DNA from: Actinobaculum sp. 313
Lineage (GTDB): Bacteria; Actinomycetota; Actinomycetes; Actinomycetales; Actinomycetaceae
DNA length: 64,000 nt
NCBI RefSeq assembly: GCF_003073475.1
Contig: NZ_CP029033.1
Coordinates: 1,674,001 to 1,738,000 of the forward strand
Direction: 5' to 3'
Shown here: one piece after another, positions 1-9,921 of the stretch
Position numbering within the stretch: position 1 is the first letter of the stretch
Layout of the letters: the number at the start of each line of letters is the position of its first letter
Notes under the pieces: model-generated
The model's database searches: none
What the model saw: the letters and a program-made list of their open reading frames with translations, nothing else
Told to the model about the DNA's origin: nothing
Program-made: the position numbers and the translations under genes

Positions 1-2333
1 TACTGGGCGAAAGGCACCAACACACCCCACAGCGTGTCGATGCACTCGCGAGAGTACCCCTTCTCCAACATGCCCTGCGAGAAGGACTCGAACTGCTTAT
101 TCAGCACATCGATCTTCTTTTTGCCCATGGCCTTACGCAGCGTATCCGCCTGCCCCATGGTGAAGCCAGCCACCACACGCGCGATCTCCATGACCTGCTC
201 CTGATAGACAATCAGGCCATAAGTGGGAGCCAGAATGTCCCGTAGTTGCTCCTCTAACTCCGGGTGAATAGGCTCAATCTTCTGCAAGCCATTCTTGCGC
301 AGAGCGTAGTTGGTATGGGAATTCATGCCCATAGGACCGGGGCGGTACAGGGCAGACACAGCCGAAATATCTTCGAAGTCCGTCGGCCGCATCTGCTTAA
401 GCAGCGTCCGCATGCCAGCACCATCAAGCTGGAACACCCCGAGGGTGTCCGCCCGGCTAAGCAGGGCGAAAGTTGCCGGATCGTCCAGTTCTACCTTCTC
501 GATATCAAGCGGTTCCTTATTGTTCGCCGCGATGTTGTGGAGGGCATCATCGATCGTTGTTAAATTTGATAGTCCGAGAAAGTCCATCTTGAGGATGCCC
601 AGTTCCTCACATTGTGGATACTCGAATTGGGTGATGACGGCGCCGTCTGCCGGACGCTTCATCACCGGGATCACATCGGTGAGAGGCACACTTGACATGA
701 GGACGGCACAGGCGTGTACGCCCCACTGGCGTGTTAGCCCTTCCAGTCCGTGGGCGAGGTCGTAAATCCGCTTTGCCTCGGGATCGGCACCGATTAGTTC
801 TCGAAACTCACCCGCCTCCATATAACGTTCGGAGCTTTGATCGAAGATCTGCCCGAGCGGGATGTCCTTTCCCTGTACCGAGGGAGGCAATGCCTTGGTG
901 AGTTTCTCCCCCATCTCGAATGGATAGCCCAGTACGCGCGAAGCATCCTTGAGTGCCTGCTTCGTCTTAATCGTGCCGAAAGTGACGACCTGCGACACTT
1001 TGTCCGCCCCATACTTCTTCTCGACATACTCGATGACTTCACCCCGTCGACGCTCATCGAAGTCAACGTCGATATCCGGCATGGAGATACGTTCCGGGTT
1101 CAGAAACCGTTCGAAGAGCAGACCGTGCCGGATGGGATCGAGTTCAGTGATCTGCAGGGCGTATGCAACCATCGATCCTGCACCGGAGCCACGGCCTGGT
1201 CCGACCCGAATACCGTGCTCTTTCGCCCAGAGAATATAGTCCGAGACGACTAGGAAGTATCCGGGGAATCCCATCTCAACAATGACCCCAACCTCATAGT
1301 CAGCCCGCTTCTGCACGTCTGCGGGAATGGTCTCCCCGTAACGCACATGCAGCCCGCGCTGGACCTCCTTCACGAACCAGGAGGTGATATCTTCACCGGG
1401 TGGCACCGGGAACACCGGCATGTAGTTTGCACCCTCGGCAGCGGTCTGGAAGGAGACATCGCAACGCTCCGCAATCATCAGGGTGTTCTCGCAGGCTCCG
1501 GGCAGGTCGCCGAAAAGATCCCACATCTCTTGAGAGGAACGCAGGTGGTAGCCCTCTCCGTCAAAGGTGAAACGGTTCGGATCCTGCAGGGTAGAACCCG
1601 AGTTGATGCACAGCATCGCATCCTGAATAGCTGCGTCACTGGACTGGACGTAATGCGAATCGTTGGTGGCGATCAGCGGCGCGTCGATCTTACGTGCCAA
1701 CTCCAGCAAGTCATTGCGGACCTTACGCTCGATGGCGTTGTTGTGGTCCATGATCTCCACAAAGTAGTTCTCACGGCCGAAAATCTCCTGCATGCGTCCG
1801 GCTGACTCAAGTGCCTCCTTATGCTGTCCAAGACGCAGCCGGGTCTGCACCTCGCCCGAAGGGCACCCGGCCGTGGCGATGAGACCCTCATGGTAGGTCT
1901 CCAGAAGCTCCATGTCCATGCGCGGCCATTTGCCCATCTGTCCTTCGAGAGATGCCCGCGAGTCCAAGCGAAACAGGTTGTGTAGGCCCGTGTTGTTATA
2001 CGAAAGCAGAGTGAGATGAGTATACGCGCCGCGTGCGGAGACATCGTCGGCACGCTGAGTTTCGTCACCCCACAGCACCCGCTCCGTTCCAAAACGGGAA
2101 GTGCCGGGAGTCATGTAGGCCTCGACGCCGATAATCGGCTTGATACCCTCGGCTTTTGCTGCCTTATAGAACTCATAAGCGCCGAAGCAGTAGCCGTGAT
2201 CCGTGATGGCCACTGCCTCTTGGCCGTGTGCCTTTGCCTCCGCCACAAGTTTCTTGATCTTCGCGGCACCGTCGAGCAACGAGTATTCGGTATGAACATG
2301 CAGGTGAGCGAAGTCCTTGGCAACCATGTGCAT
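1..2333 (-). CDS. dnaE: DNA polymerase III alpha subunit DnaE, 5' part (runs off left edge)
   Basis: Replicative DNA polymerase catalytic subunit. About 777 codons are visible; the usual family length is near 1,170, so the C-terminal third (duplicated HhH, OB domain) lies outside the window. The N-terminal PHP domain shows HLHVHTEYS at about residues 10-18, followed by ITDHG. The polymerase active site PDIDVDFD sits at about 419-426 and the third-aspartate motif KMDFLGL near 583. The start context resembles replicative DnaE1 rather than the error-prone DnaE2. Candidate ATGs are at 2333 and 2327; the first is 4 nt past the stop of the upstream acetyltransferase gene, so translation is probably coupled. 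I see no frame interruption in this stretch. Confidence 0.97.
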   Translation of the reverse strand, partial: MHMVAKDFAHLHVHTEYSLLDGAAKIKKLVAEAKAHGQEAVAITDHGYCFGAYEFYKAAKAEGIKPIIGVEAYMTPGTSRFGTERVLWGDETQRADDVSARGAYTHLTLLSYNNTGLHNLFRLDSRASLEGQMGKWPRMDMELLETYHEGLIATAGCPSGEVQTRLRLGQHKEALESAGRMQEIFGRENYFVEIMDHNNAIERKVRNDLLELARKIDAPLIATNDSHYVQSSDAAIQDAMLCINSGSTLQDPNRFTFDGEGYHLRSSQEMWDLFGDLPGACENTLMIAERCDVSFQTAAEGANYMPVFPVPPGEDITSWFVKEVQRGLHVRYGETIPADVQKRADYEVGVIVEMGFPGYFLVVSDYILWAKEHGIRVGPGRGSGAGSMVAYALQITELDPIRHGLLFERFLNPERISMPDIDVDFDERRRGEVIEYVEKKYGADKVSQVVTFGTIKTKQALKDASRVLGYPFEMGEKLTKALPPSVQGKDIPLGQIFDQSSERYMEAGEFRELIGADPEAKRIYDLAHGLEGLTRQWGVHACAVLMSSVPLTDVIPVMKRPADGAVITQFEYPQCEELGILKMDFLGLSNLTTIDDALHNIAANNKEPLDIEKVELDDPATFALLSRADTLGVFQLDGAGMRTLLKQMRPTDFEDISAVSALYRPGPMGMNSHTNYALRKNGLQKIEPIHPELEEQLRDILAPTYGLIVYQEQVMEIARVVAGFTMGQADTLRKAMGKKKIDVLNKQFESFSQGMLEKGYSRECIDTLWGVLVPFAQ

Positions 2334-2337
2334 CAGT

Positions 2338-2868
2338 CTAGTCCGGCTCGTCGACTCGGTCACCTTTCGCCGCACCGATGCGCAGCGTCTTCTGCATGTC
2401 GCGGTGCCAAATCCCCGCGTCAAGATAGCGTTCTCCCGCAAGGAGGCGATAACCACATTTCTCGTAGAAGCCGACGGCCTGTTCCTGAGAGGACAAGGCA
2501 ATAACGACGCCGTCGCTATCCGCGCAGCGGTCTAGTGCCACGCGTTCCGCGTAACTCATCAAGGCATAACCAATGCCGGTGGCGCGTGCTGCTCTGCGAA
2601 CTGCAACCCGCCCAATATGGCAGTAACCGGGCTTTTCCGGAAGCACCCGCAATGTCCCCACGTCAACGCCGTCTACGGTGGCGATGAGGTGCACAGTGGA
2701 GAGATCGGTGTCTAGGGCATCGATTTCCTCCTCCGGCGGCACATTCTGCTCGTGGACGAACACTTCCATGCGGATGTCCCAGCAACGCCGCAATCCGCTC
2801 TCGTCTGTCACAACTTCAACATGTGGGGCGCCTTTGGTCTCTACCATGCGCGTTTCGTCCTCACTCAT
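2338..2868 (-). CDS. GNAT-family N-acetyltransferase (ElaA-like)
   Basis: A 176-residue protein with the GNAT fold. Motif A reads [16 protein letters not shown], containing the acetyl-CoA pyrophosphate-binding R-x-x-G-x-G pattern, and is followed by [11 protein letters not shown] and the motif B-like GFYEKCGYR. The N-terminal part ([16 protein letters not shown]) is the signature of the ElaA/YjcF type of predicted N-acyltransferases. The substrate cannot be told from sequence. The gene lies between rluD and dnaE on the same strand, 60 bp after rluD and 4 bp before dnaE, so it is probably the penultimate gene of the long lspA-side operon. Confidence 0.88.
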   Translation of the reverse strand: MSEDETRMVETKGAPHVEVVTDESGLRRCWDIRMEVFVHEQNVPPEEEIDALDTDLSTVHLIATVDGVDVGTLRVLPEKPGYCHIGRVAVRRAARATGIGYALMSYAERVALDRCADSDGVVIALSSQEQAVGFYEKCGYRLLAGERYLDAGIWHRDMQKTLRIGAAKGDRVDEPD

Positions 2869-2928
2869 TCGAAGTATCCGATGATCATTGGAACCCGCGG
2901 CATCATCACGTTCACCGGTCGTGCCGCG

Positions 2929-3858
2929 CTACCGAAACACTCCACCACGCATTGCGCTGAGAGCTTCTTCCAACTCGGGTGCATACGGCGACGTGAACTC
3001 CACCCAGGTGCCCGTGCCGGGATGCTCAAAGCCAAGCCGCGTCGCGTGCAGCCACTGCCGATTCAATCCGAGCCGCGCCGACAAACTCGGGTCGGCACCA
3101 TACATTTCGTCACCCACACATGGATGACCGACCGCTGCCATATGCACTCGAATCTGGTGGGTGCGCCCGGTCTCGAGCTGAATCTCAAGCAATGAGCCGC
3201 CGGCCATTGCTTCCAGCGTGCGATAGTGTGTCACGGCGTGCCGCCCGTCTTGCCGTACACCCATCTTCCACTGATGGCGGTAATCGCGGCCAATTGGCGC
3301 ATCAATCGTCCCGGTACTCGGATCGGGATGTCCCTGTACAAGAGCGTGGTATACCTTGGTCACTTCTCTATCACGAAAAGCGCGCTTCAGTGCACTGTAT
3401 GCACGATCAGACTTTGCGACCACCATGCATCCCGATGTACCCACATCCAGGCGATGCACAATGCCCTTGCGCTCTGCGGGTCCGGAGACCGTCAACTGTC
3501 TCCCCAATGCCAGCAAGGCGCCAAGAACATCGGGGCCGACGAAGTTCAAAGAGGGGTGGGCCGCCAATCCCGCTGGCTTGTTAACGACGACAATGTCCTC
3601 ATCTTCATACACAATCGGCAGATCTGCCGGAGTCGGAACGGGCTCAATCGATGGTGGCGTCGGCACATCGATCTCGAGAGTCTGACCGGCAACAACTCGT
3701 TGCGAACGAGAGGGTGTCGCACCATCGACGCGGACCTCTCCGGCGTCAATGAGCCGAGCAACCGTACTGCGCGACATTCCGGTCATGGTCGCGAGAACCG
3801 CGTCAACCCTTCCGCCCTCCAGCCCGTCTGGAACCGGATAGTATCGACGCTCACTCAT
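2929..3858 (-). CDS. rluD: RluA-family 23S rRNA pseudouridine synthase (RluD-like)
   Basis: Predicted 309-residue enzyme that isomerises uridines in 23S rRNA. An N-terminal S4 RNA-binding domain (SRSTVARLIDAGEVRVDG) precedes the catalytic domain with the family motif GIVHRLDVGTSGCMVV, in which Asp is the nucleophile, and the RTHQIRVHMA motif. I chose the ATG at 3858 (MSERRYYPVP) because it overlaps the lspA stop by 8 bp as ATGAGTGA; an upstream in-frame extension lies inside lspA. The lspA-rluD pairing is common in Gram-positive bacteria. The exact target uridines (RluD versus RluC type) cannot be assigned from sequence. Confidence 0.93.
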   Translation of the reverse strand: MSERRYYPVPDGLEGGRVDAVLATMTGMSRSTVARLIDAGEVRVDGATPSRSQRVVAGQTLEIDVPTPPSIEPVPTPADLPIVYEDEDIVVVNKPAGLAAHPSLNFVGPDVLGALLALGRQLTVSGPAERKGIVHRLDVGTSGCMVVAKSDRAYSALKRAFRDREVTKVYHALVQGHPDPSTGTIDAPIGRDYRHQWKMGVRQDGRHAVTHYRTLEAMAGGSLLEIQLETGRTHQIRVHMAAVGHPCVGDEMYGADPSLSARLGLNRQWLHATRLGFEHPGTGTWVEFTSPYAPELEEALSAMRGGVFR

Positions 3859-4573
3859 GGCGTACCTTCGACACCTCCGGCTCAGACGACCGACCGTCGT
3901 CCTCATCCGTCTGAGCGGCAGAATCGGCCTGTCTCGGCTCCGCGGAATCGAACTCGTCCGTCTTCCCAGAATCGGTTCCCTGCGGACCTGCCGTCCGCTG
4001 CCCGGCGTCGCCATCGACGTCGCTCTTGATAGTCGCCCCCGCCGCGCTGCCCTCCGGGTTCGCCTCCCCTTCCGTCAACTGGTTTGTACCGCTTGTATCC
4101 GCTGTTGTGAGCGGTGTGCCCCGCAGCATCAAAACAACAAGTGCAGCAATGCCAACCACCAGCGCAATATCGGCGACATTTCCCACGAAGAGATCACCGT
4201 AGGCAATGAAATCGACGACGTGGCCACGAGCGATCGCCGGCGGGCGGACCAAACGGTCAATGAGATTGCCTAAAGCGCCGCCCCAGACAACGCCGATAAC
4301 CGCCATCCAAGCGCGCGATGTCGTCCGATATACCCAGATAGGCAGAATAATGACCACCAGCGCCGCGACAACAGTGAACACGATAGTGGCATTCTCCCCC
4401 AGAGAGAAGGCCGCACCCGGATTGTAGAGCAGGCGCAAGGACAGCGCCCGCCCCAACACCGGAATCGTGTGTCCATCGCTCAGGGTGCCTAGCGCCCATT
4501 GCTTAGTCAACTGGTCGGCGGCGACCGTGGCGATACCGCAAGCCGCGCCCAACACCCAGTACTCGCGCTTCAC
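3851..4573 (-). CDS. lspA: Lipoprotein signal peptidase LspA with acidic C-terminal tail
   Basis: Type II signal peptidase, a membrane aspartyl protease that removes the signal peptide from prolipoproteins. Four hydrophobic segments fit the family. The conserved motifs DQLTK, NPGAAFS, GNLIDR, GHVVDF and GNVADIAL are present, with the catalytic aspartates in VVDF and NVAD. The core ends near residue 155. An additional tail of about 85 residues, rich in Asp, Glu, Ser, Gly and Thr, follows; such cytoplasmic extensions are frequent in actinobacteria. The gene overlaps rluD by 8 bp and follows divIVA by 46 bp. Confidence 0.96.
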   Translation of the reverse strand: MKREYWVLGAACGIATVAADQLTKQWALGTLSDGHTIPVLGRALSLRLLYNPGAAFSLGENATIVFTVVAALVVIILPIWVYRTTSRAWMAVIGVVWGGALGNLIDRLVRPPAIARGHVVDFIAYGDLFVGNVADIALVVGIAALVVLMLRGTPLTTADTSGTNQLTEGEANPEGSAAGATIKSDVDGDAGQRTAGPQGTDSGKTDEFDSAEPRQADSAAQTDEDDGRSSEPEVSKVRHE

Positions 4574-4619
4574 AATTCGGCTCCCCTAGTCCGGACGACC
4601 GGAGAACGTAATGCTAGTG

Positions 4620-5216
4620 TCAGTGCTGTGCACCTTCCGAGGCCGCCGAGGACTCCACATTGCTCAGCAGTGACTCGAGATAGCTCTTCAAGCGCGTACG
4701 GTAGTCGCGCTCGAAGTCGCGCAGCTCGGAGATCTTGCGCTCCAGCAGACCGCGCTCCTGCTCAAGTTGAGTGAGCGTGCGGTTGTGCTGCTCTTCGGCC
4801 TCGGCAACAATCTGCTGCCCCTTGGTAGTGGCTTCGGCGACGATGCGCTCCGACTCTGCCTTTCCGTCATTGATGTACTGATCATGCAGCTGTTGTGCCA
4901 GCGCGAGCATTCCTGTGGCCGTCTGAGCGTCGGCGCCACCGACTTGCGGTGCGAAGGACGAGGTCGACGTCGCCGAATCCGGAGCCTCCGCCTGCTGGGT
5001 CGGTACAGCGTGTTGAGCATTCTCCAACTCGGTCACGCGAGCCTCGGCGACCTTTACCTTGTTCTCAAGCTCAGCATTCGACTTCGTCAGTTGCGCAATA
5101 GTATCCGCAACCTCGTCAAGGAAGAAGTCGACCTCGTCCTGGTCATAGCCTTCCTCGTTCGGCTGCGAGTTCTTAAAGCGCATGTTGACGACATCTTGTT
5201 CCGTGAGCAGCGCCAT
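4620..5216 (-). CDS. divIVA: DivIVA-domain polar growth/septum protein (Wag31-like)
   Basis: A 198-residue cytoplasmic coiled-coil scaffold. The N-terminal DivIVA domain is clear: ALLTEQDVVNMRFKNS, then GYDQDEVDFFLDEVADTI, followed by coiled-coil heptads (LTKSNAELENKVKVAEARVTEL), a linker rich in Ala, Pro and Ser, and a second long coiled coil from about residue 110. In actinobacteria this protein marks the cell poles and septum. It is shorter than mycobacterial Wag31. The start is preceded by GAGGTGG about 7 nt upstream. Its place after ftsZ, sepF and yggT is the standard actinobacterial arrangement. Confidence 0.94.
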   Translation of the reverse strand: MALLTEQDVVNMRFKNSQPNEEGYDQDEVDFFLDEVADTIAQLTKSNAELENKVKVAEARVTELENAQHAVPTQQAEAPDSATSTSSFAPQVGGADAQTATGMLALAQQLHDQYINDGKAESERIVAEATTKGQQIVAEAEEQHNRTLTQLEQERGLLERKISELRDFERDYRTRLKSYLESLLSNVESSAASEGAQH

Positions 5217-5387
5217 GAGTATCCACCTCTAAGAATCCAGTTTCAACGGGACAAAGCGACCCGGCGGGCCGTTACACTATTGAGACTACCCGAGAGCCTA
5301 CCAGATCGTGTGACAAATGTTCATAAAGTGATATGTGAGACTGAATGACCAGACTTCACACTCAATGTCACGTGCACAGCTGGGGCG
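5217..5387 (-). promoter_or_regulatory. Intergenic leader/promoter region of divIVA
   Basis: A 171-bp gap between yggT and divIVA, unusually wide for this otherwise tightly packed cluster. It contains a good ribosome binding site for divIVA (GAGGTGG). AT-richer stretches in its distal half could hold a promoter, but I cannot assign clear -35/-10 boxes. No terminator hairpin was seen. Confidence 0.3.
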
Positions 5388-5675
5388 CTATGCCATGCTC
5401 CGAAAGACCATGGAAAGAATCTGCACCCCGAAAAAGAGTACCAAGAATCCCATATCCAGCTGCACCCCTCCAAAACGAAGTGGCGGAATGTACTTGGCCA
5501 GAAGACGCAGCGGCGGATCCGTCAGCCGGTACGTGAGATTAGCCGCGACCAGGAAGAAACCCGTTGGACGCCAATCCCGTGCGGCCGTCATAACGACGTC
5601 GAAGACCACGCGGACGAAAAGCACAAAAACGTACAGGCTGCACAGTGCCGCGAGAGTGGCAAAAACCAGGTGCAT
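5388..5675 (-). CDS. yggT: YggT-family small membrane protein
   Basis: Small integral membrane protein of the YggT/YlmG family, next to sepF in most Gram-positive dcw clusters and linked to division-site or membrane organisation, with no defined biochemical activity. Two hydrophobic segments are visible: the N-terminal LVFATLAALCSLYVFVLFVRVVFDV and the C-terminal MGFLVLFFGVQILSMVF. The typical loop (LTYRLTDPPLRLLAKYIPP) with conserved Pro and Arg residues lies between them. An ATG at 5675 gives a natural membrane start; a TTG at 5687 is an alternative, 7 nt after the sepF stop. Confidence 0.9.
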   Translation of the reverse strand: MHLVFATLAALCSLYVFVLFVRVVFDVVMTAARDWRPTGFFLVAANLTYRLTDPPLRLLAKYIPPLRFGGVQLDMGFLVLFFGVQILSMVFRSMA

Positions 5676-5694
5676 CGTATTCGTCAACCAGCGT

Positions 5695-6114
5695 TTAGAA
5701 CCGGTCAGCCTGCTCCGGTCGGTGCGTCTCCATTTTCACCGTGCGCGGCGTCATCAGCAGGACATCCCCGGAAATCTGATTGAGATGGCCGTGCAGCCCG
5801 TAGCAAACGCCAAGGGCGAAGTCAACGATGCGGTACCGGGCGGACTCCTCCGCTCCCGACAGGTTCAAGATAACCGGAAGGCCCTTACGGAACTGGTCGG
5901 CAAATCCCTGCACATCGTTGAACGTCTTCGGCCACACCGTGACGATACGAGCCAGGTCTGGCGCCGATGCCACGGACCGGATCGGCGTCACATCCGCCGC
6001 CTCTTCCTCAAGACCTTCGTCAAGGTACTCATCTTCGAAGCCCTCATCGCCATACTCGTCGTAGGCGTCGTCACTCAGTGTTGCTTTATCGACGAAGCGC
6101 TGGAACATTCCCAT
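5695..6114 (-). CDS. sepF: Cell division protein SepF
   Basis: A 139-residue FtsZ membrane anchor; actinobacteria lack FtsA and depend on SepF. The N-terminal stretch MGMFQRFVDKATL can form the membrane-binding amphipathic helix. An acidic linker (EYGDEGFEDEYLDEGLEEE) follows, and from about residue 60 the SepF core domain begins with VTVWPKTFNDVQGFADQF and ends with GVCYGLHGHLNQISGDVLL. The gene follows pgeF by 40 bp and precedes yggT by about 7 to 20 bp depending on the yggT start. Confidence 0.96.
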   Translation of the reverse strand: MGMFQRFVDKATLSDDAYDEYGDEGFEDEYLDEGLEEEAADVTPIRSVASAPDLARIVTVWPKTFNDVQGFADQFRKGLPVILNLSGAEESARYRIVDFALGVCYGLHGHLNQISGDVLLMTPRTVKMETHRPEQADRF

Positions 6115-6154
6115 TGCCGGATCCTCTCACTGTGGGTCGCATGCTTCTCTCAAG

Positions 6155-7051
6155 CTAAGCGACGGCGGCACCAGGATTCGTGAGGCTGCCCGGGCGTGTC
6201 GCAACTTCCACAATGCCGACGAAGCGTCCGGTCACTCCACCATCGCGCCGATGCGAGAACAAAGAGGGAGCCTCAAAGGTACAGCGCCGGTCGTGCCGAA
6301 TCTCGGGAACTCCCGCTCGGGCGAGCTGCGCATGAAGACCGGCTGGAATATCGATCGATGGGGTACCCCACCTCGTCTCAGCCACGCACTCCGGGCATTG
6401 CAGGGCGGCGGCATCACGCATCTGGGCGGGCACTTCATAGCACTGTCCGCAAATTGCCGGGCCTATTGTCGCGACGAGGTCCTCCACCTCGGTTAGAGCC
6501 GACAGTTCAGTGACAGCATGCATCGCAATGTCGGCAAGAAGGCCGGCGCGACCTACGTGGACAACCGCACCTACGGGAGAACTCAGTGAAAGTAGGAGAA
6601 GCGGCACACAGTCAGCCACCATGACGCATGCAGCAACTCGGTGCATACCGGACGCATCGCCTCCGCCAGGGTTTGCGAGGCTTGGAGCAAACGATTCCGC
6701 GCCGCTCACCGAAGCTTTCCGCTTGTCGCGGAAGTACACCTGTTCGGCGATGCCAAGATCGGCGAAGCTAAGAATCGCACCATCCGTGGCTGTCAACGTC
6801 CGGCCCGGTTTAACCGCGCGCCCTATGTGCTTGCCGTGGACCTGGTCCATCCAGACCGGCTCGACTCCTAGTTCTTCGGCTAGGGCACGCCTGTTCGCCG
6901 CCACAGCGTCCGGATCGTCGGCCACGTGGAACCCGAGATTCAGCCCGGCATATGGACCGCGCGAGAAGCCCCCTTGCCGGGATGTGAAACCGGCGCGAGT
7001 CACCCAGTTGTCACCGGTGATTGTCTCCGCCCAGTCAACAAGAGATTGCAT
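6155..7051 (-). CDS. pgeF: PgeF/YfiH laccase-domain protein (peptidoglycan editing / purine nucleoside phosphorylase family)
   Basis: A 298-residue multicopper-oxidase-like (DUF152) protein. Family members act on purine nucleosides, and PgeF of E. coli removes L-Ser misincorporated into UDP-MurNAc peptides. Visible motifs are PVWMDQVHGKHI near residues 83-95, ATDGAIL, VMVADCVPLLLL, VVHVGRAGL (in place of the more usual H-x-G-W-R-G) and GPAICGQCYEV, with the metal-binding Cys and His residues conserved. A loop between about residues 120 and 150 (KASVSGAESFAPSLANPGG) is longer than in compact homologues. Location directly after ftsZ is typical for actinobacteria. Confidence 0.93.
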   Translation of the reverse strand: MQSLVDWAETITGDNWVTRAGFTSRQGGFSRGPYAGLNLGFHVADDPDAVAANRRALAEELGVEPVWMDQVHGKHIGRAVKPGRTLTATDGAILSFADLGIAEQVYFRDKRKASVSGAESFAPSLANPGGGDASGMHRVAACVMVADCVPLLLLSLSSPVGAVVHVGRAGLLADIAMHAVTELSALTEVEDLVATIGPAICGQCYEVPAQMRDAAALQCPECVAETRWGTPSIDIPAGLHAQLARAGVPEIRHDRRCTFEAPSLFSHRRDGGVTGRFVGIVEVATRPGSLTNPGAAVA

Positions 7052-7167
7052 GGCCTCATTCTCTCCGATTCAGCGTCACAATACGCACATGACAACCGTT
7101 GATGCCGACGGATCCATTGCCGCTGTTGGCGCGTCATGGAACACGACATGTGATATGACAATGTGCT

Positions 7168-7195
7168 GGTGGCCCGCGGCAATGCGCGGGCCACC
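7168..7195 (-). terminator. GC-rich hairpin downstream of ftsZ
   Basis: A perfect 11-bp inverted repeat (GGTGGCCCGCG / CGCGGGCCACC) with a 6-nt loop, about 95 bp past the ftsZ stop. There is no clear T tract. It and the hairpin at 7224-7244 are the only strong stem-loops in the ftsZ-pgeF gap and could attenuate or terminate dcw transcription. Confidence 0.5.
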
Positions 7196-7223
7196 CTGAA
7201 GTCAGACACCCCGTAGGGCATCC

Positions 7224-7244
7224 CTTCGGCGCTCGGCGCCGAAG
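7224..7244 (-). terminator. Second hairpin downstream of ftsZ
   Basis: A perfect 9-bp stem CTTCGGCGC / GCGCCGAAG with a 3-nt loop, 46 bp beyond the ftsZ stop. It is compact and stable and is the better candidate for a 3' end of ftsZ mRNA, possibly working with the stem-loop 30 bp further on. Confidence 0.5.
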
Positions 7245-7289
7245 CTTATCCTGTGCCGCCGACCGGAGCAGCCAGCGGGCACTAAATCG

Positions 7290-8542
7290 TCAGTTCTCCT
7301 CGAAAAGGAATGCCGGAATATCGAGGTCACCACGCCGCGAGGCCGGTTCCTCCACCGCGGGCGGAACGCTCGCGTTTCGTTCCGGTTCGGTCTGCTCGAC
7401 TGTGGCGGGTTCGGCGACCGGATGGCTCGGAGTCGCTACAGCGCCGGTAACCACCGGCTGAGCCGCAGGCCCAGGTGCCGACGGCACCGGTTGGGCCGCA
7501 GGAGCGGGCGGTGCAGGCGCAGCGGCATGCGAGACCGCCGAGACCGGGGCGCTCGCCGCCACCGGGGCGGCCGAGCGAGTCATCGCCAGCAGATGATCCT
7601 CCGACTCGTCAAACCCGGCAGCAATAACCGTGACGCGGACCTCGTCTCCCAGCGCCTCGTCGATGATCTGCCCGACGATGATATTCGCGTTTGGATCAAC
7701 AGACTCCTTAACCAACTTCGACGCGGCCGCAAGCTCTTGCATGGAGAAATCAGCACCGGCCTGGAAGGAGAGAAGCACCCCATGTGCCCCGTCGATGCTG
7801 GCCTCGAGCAGCGGAGAGGAGATGGCGTTCTCAGTAGCACGCATCGCACGGTCATCTCCGGATGCCGATCCGATTCCCATAAGTGCGGTACCGGCGTCTT
7901 TCATAATCGCCTTGACATCGGCGAAGTCGAGATTGACCAGCCCGGGAATAGTAATCAGGTCGGAGATACCCTTGACACCGGAACGCAGAACCTCATCAGC
8001 GAGATGGTAGGCCTCGATGACGGTCAGGCCCTTCTCGGCAATTTCCAGCAGACGATCATTCGGAATCACAATCAGTGTGTCGACGGCCTTGCGAAGTTCG
8101 CCAATGCCGGAGATCGCGTTATTGGCGCGCTGCAGTCCTTCGAATTCGAAAGGCCGAGTAACCACACCCACCGTCAAGGCCCGAGTTCCCGCGCGATGCT
8201 CGCCACAATAGGAGCGGCGCCCGTCCCGGTACCACCACCTTCTCCAGCGGTCACAAAGACCATGTCCGAGCCCTCAAGCGCAGCTCGAATCACTTCAACA
8301 TTCTCCTCGGCAGCACGTTTTCCGACCGTTGGATCTGCGCCCGCCCCTAGCCCTTTGGAAACGTCTCGACCGATATCGAGTTTGGTCTCTGCTTCCGACT
8401 TGACGAGCGACTGGCCATCGGTGTTGACCGCGATGAATTCAACACCGGCCAAGCCGTCCTGGATCATTCGGTCAACGGCGTTCACACCACCGCCGCCTAC
8501 GCCGATAACCTTGATATTCGCGGCGTTGTTCAGAGCGGGCAT
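7290..8542 (-). CDS. ftsZ: Cell division protein FtsZ, interrupted by a one-base deletion
   Basis: Tubulin-like GTPase that builds the Z ring. The N-terminal part shows [17 protein letters not shown] and the tubulin signature [10 protein letters not shown]. It stops early after SIARELGP because one C (G on the coding strand) is missing from the run at 8180-8182. Restoring it gives the expected join [20 protein letters not shown] and a protein of about 417 residues. The C-terminal part continues with the NNAIS and polymerisation regions, a Pro/Ala-rich linker and the SepF-binding tail [12 protein letters not shown]. The start at ATG 8542 ([11 protein letters not shown]) has GGATGGGG upstream. 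The gene is essential, so a sequencing error is the likely explanation. Confidence 0.95.
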
Positions 8543-8781
8543 TGCCCCATCCTTTCCGACCTCAACTAGTACTTGAGGTTTTCCGTGTCTGACTTCGCGG
8601 AAAAGGTAGAGGCATGGGAAAGTTGGTGCAATCACCTGGCCGGGCGTGTCGCAAGATTCTCATCCGCTCAACGCGTCTTTGCATGGAATACGCAGCTGAA
8701 ATGTGCCCACACTCGGCGCGGAGACGGGATGCCTACCCACGCCAGAGCAAACCCCGCAATGCCGTATCAATCCCGCAATGC
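8543..8781 (-). promoter_or_regulatory. ftsQ-ftsZ intergenic region, probable ftsZ promoter region
   Basis: A 239-bp gap without a plausible gene, the only sizeable break between ftsQ and ftsZ in an otherwise overlapping cluster. Actinobacterial ftsZ is usually transcribed from promoters in this gap. I see a good ribosome binding site near the ftsZ start but no convincing -35/-10 pair or operator. Confidence 0.35.
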
Positions 8782-9921
8782 TCAGTCGCTTGTCATGGGC
8801 GAGAGAGGAACCGAGACATCGTAGTGCGAGGCAGTTGTCGTATTCTTCATCAGCATGCCGAGCACCTGGGCCTTCAGCTCATTATCCTCACCATCACCCC
8901 ACAGTACGGTCGCGCCGTCGGTCAATGTGAGCGTCACTTGATCGGCCGAGCTCACCGACACACTCGCAACCCGCCCCCGTGTCTCCGAATCGAGAGCACC
9001 AAGAACATCGATCATGAGAGTCGCTACATTTCCGGCCTCGTTCTGCCCAGACGGCAGTGTCAAGCGCGGCAGGGCATCAGCGCTGTCGGCGGGAAGATCA
9101 AGATGGACTCCTTCTGCGTCTATCGCCACGCACGCGCCATCAACCATGAGGCAGGCAACGGGTTCCCGTAAGGTCACGCGAACCCGCAGCGTATGCGGGA
9201 AGTCACGAGTTACTGTTGCATCCCGAACAAGGGGGATCGTGTTTGTGAGGTGATCCTCCACCTCACCCGCGCGCAGGCGCAGCAAAGAGGTGCCGTCGTA
9301 GGCCGAAAGAGATTCCTTCACCTGCTCTTCGGTCACGGCCGAGTCCTCGCCAATGCCAGACACCGTCACGTTGCGGCAGGCGAGCAAAGGCGAGAAAAAC
9401 AACACCCAGCCCAGCAGAACAACCATGCCAAAAGCACCGGCGCCAATACCGGCTCGTTTCACCCGGCGCCTATGCGTCTCGGCAGCCCGCTCACGCCGTC
9501 GTTCCGAGAGTTCATCCGCTGATGCCCTCGTGGAGCGAGGAAGACGCGAGAGAATGCCGCGCCTGGCAGGTTTCTGATCGTCGCTCGTATGACTGACCGA
9601 CACTGTGCTGTCAGGCTCCGAGTCAGTGGCCGTCGCCCGTCGCAGGCCACCCACGAGGGCCGAGCCACCCGCCTTAGTGCGTCGCGCCGGTGAACCTCCC
9701 GCGCGCAGCCGCCCCCTATCCTTCACATTCGTGTGGCTGCCGGGCGCTACCTGCTCGTCAAGATCTACCACATCCGCAGGCAAATCCGTCGCTTCATCGG
9801 GGCTTAATGCAGCGGTTGGAACCGAGTCCTGCTCTGGGGAAGCGTTCTGTTCCCCGCGGGCCGACTGCCTCCCGGTCGCAGTGAGTCTCTCCGGGCGACG
9901 TGGAACATGTGGTTGCCTCAT
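8782..9921 (-). CDS. ftsQ: Cell division protein FtsQ (POTRA domain)
   Basis: A 379-residue bitopic divisome protein linking FtsL/FtsB-type proteins to the septal synthase. A long charged cytoplasmic N-terminus of about 180 residues, rich in Arg, Ser and Asp, precedes one transmembrane helix (AGIGAGAFGMVVLLGWVLFF). The extracytoplasmic POTRA domain begins with CRNVTVSGIGEDSAVTEEQV and contains VRDATVTRDFPHTLRVRVTLREP, the hallmark of FtsQ. A C-terminal beta domain follows. The start ATG overlaps the murC stop as ATGA. Confidence 0.95.
   Translation of the reverse strand: MRQPHVPRRPERLTATGRQSARGEQNASPEQDSVPTAALSPDEATDLPADVVDLDEQVAPGSHTNVKDRGRLRAGGSPARRTKAGGSALVGGLRRATATDSEPDSTVSVSHTSDDQKPARRGILSRLPRSTRASADELSERRRERAAETHRRRVKRAGIGAGAFGMVVLLGWVLFFSPLLACRNVTVSGIGEDSAVTEEQVKESLSAYDGTSLLRLRAGEVEDHLTNTIPLVRDATVTRDFPHTLRVRVTLREPVACLMVDGACVAIDAEGVHLDLPADSADALPRLTLPSGQNEAGNVATLMIDVLGALDSETRGRVASVSVSSADQVTLTLTDGATVLWGDGEDNELKAQVLGMLMKNTTTASHYDVSVPLSPMTSD

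Noticed and set aside
7422-8576. 384-codon open frame antisense to ftsZ
   Set aside because: A shadow of GC-rich ftsZ coding bias; no ribosome binding site, no motif, and the opposite strand is clearly FtsZ.
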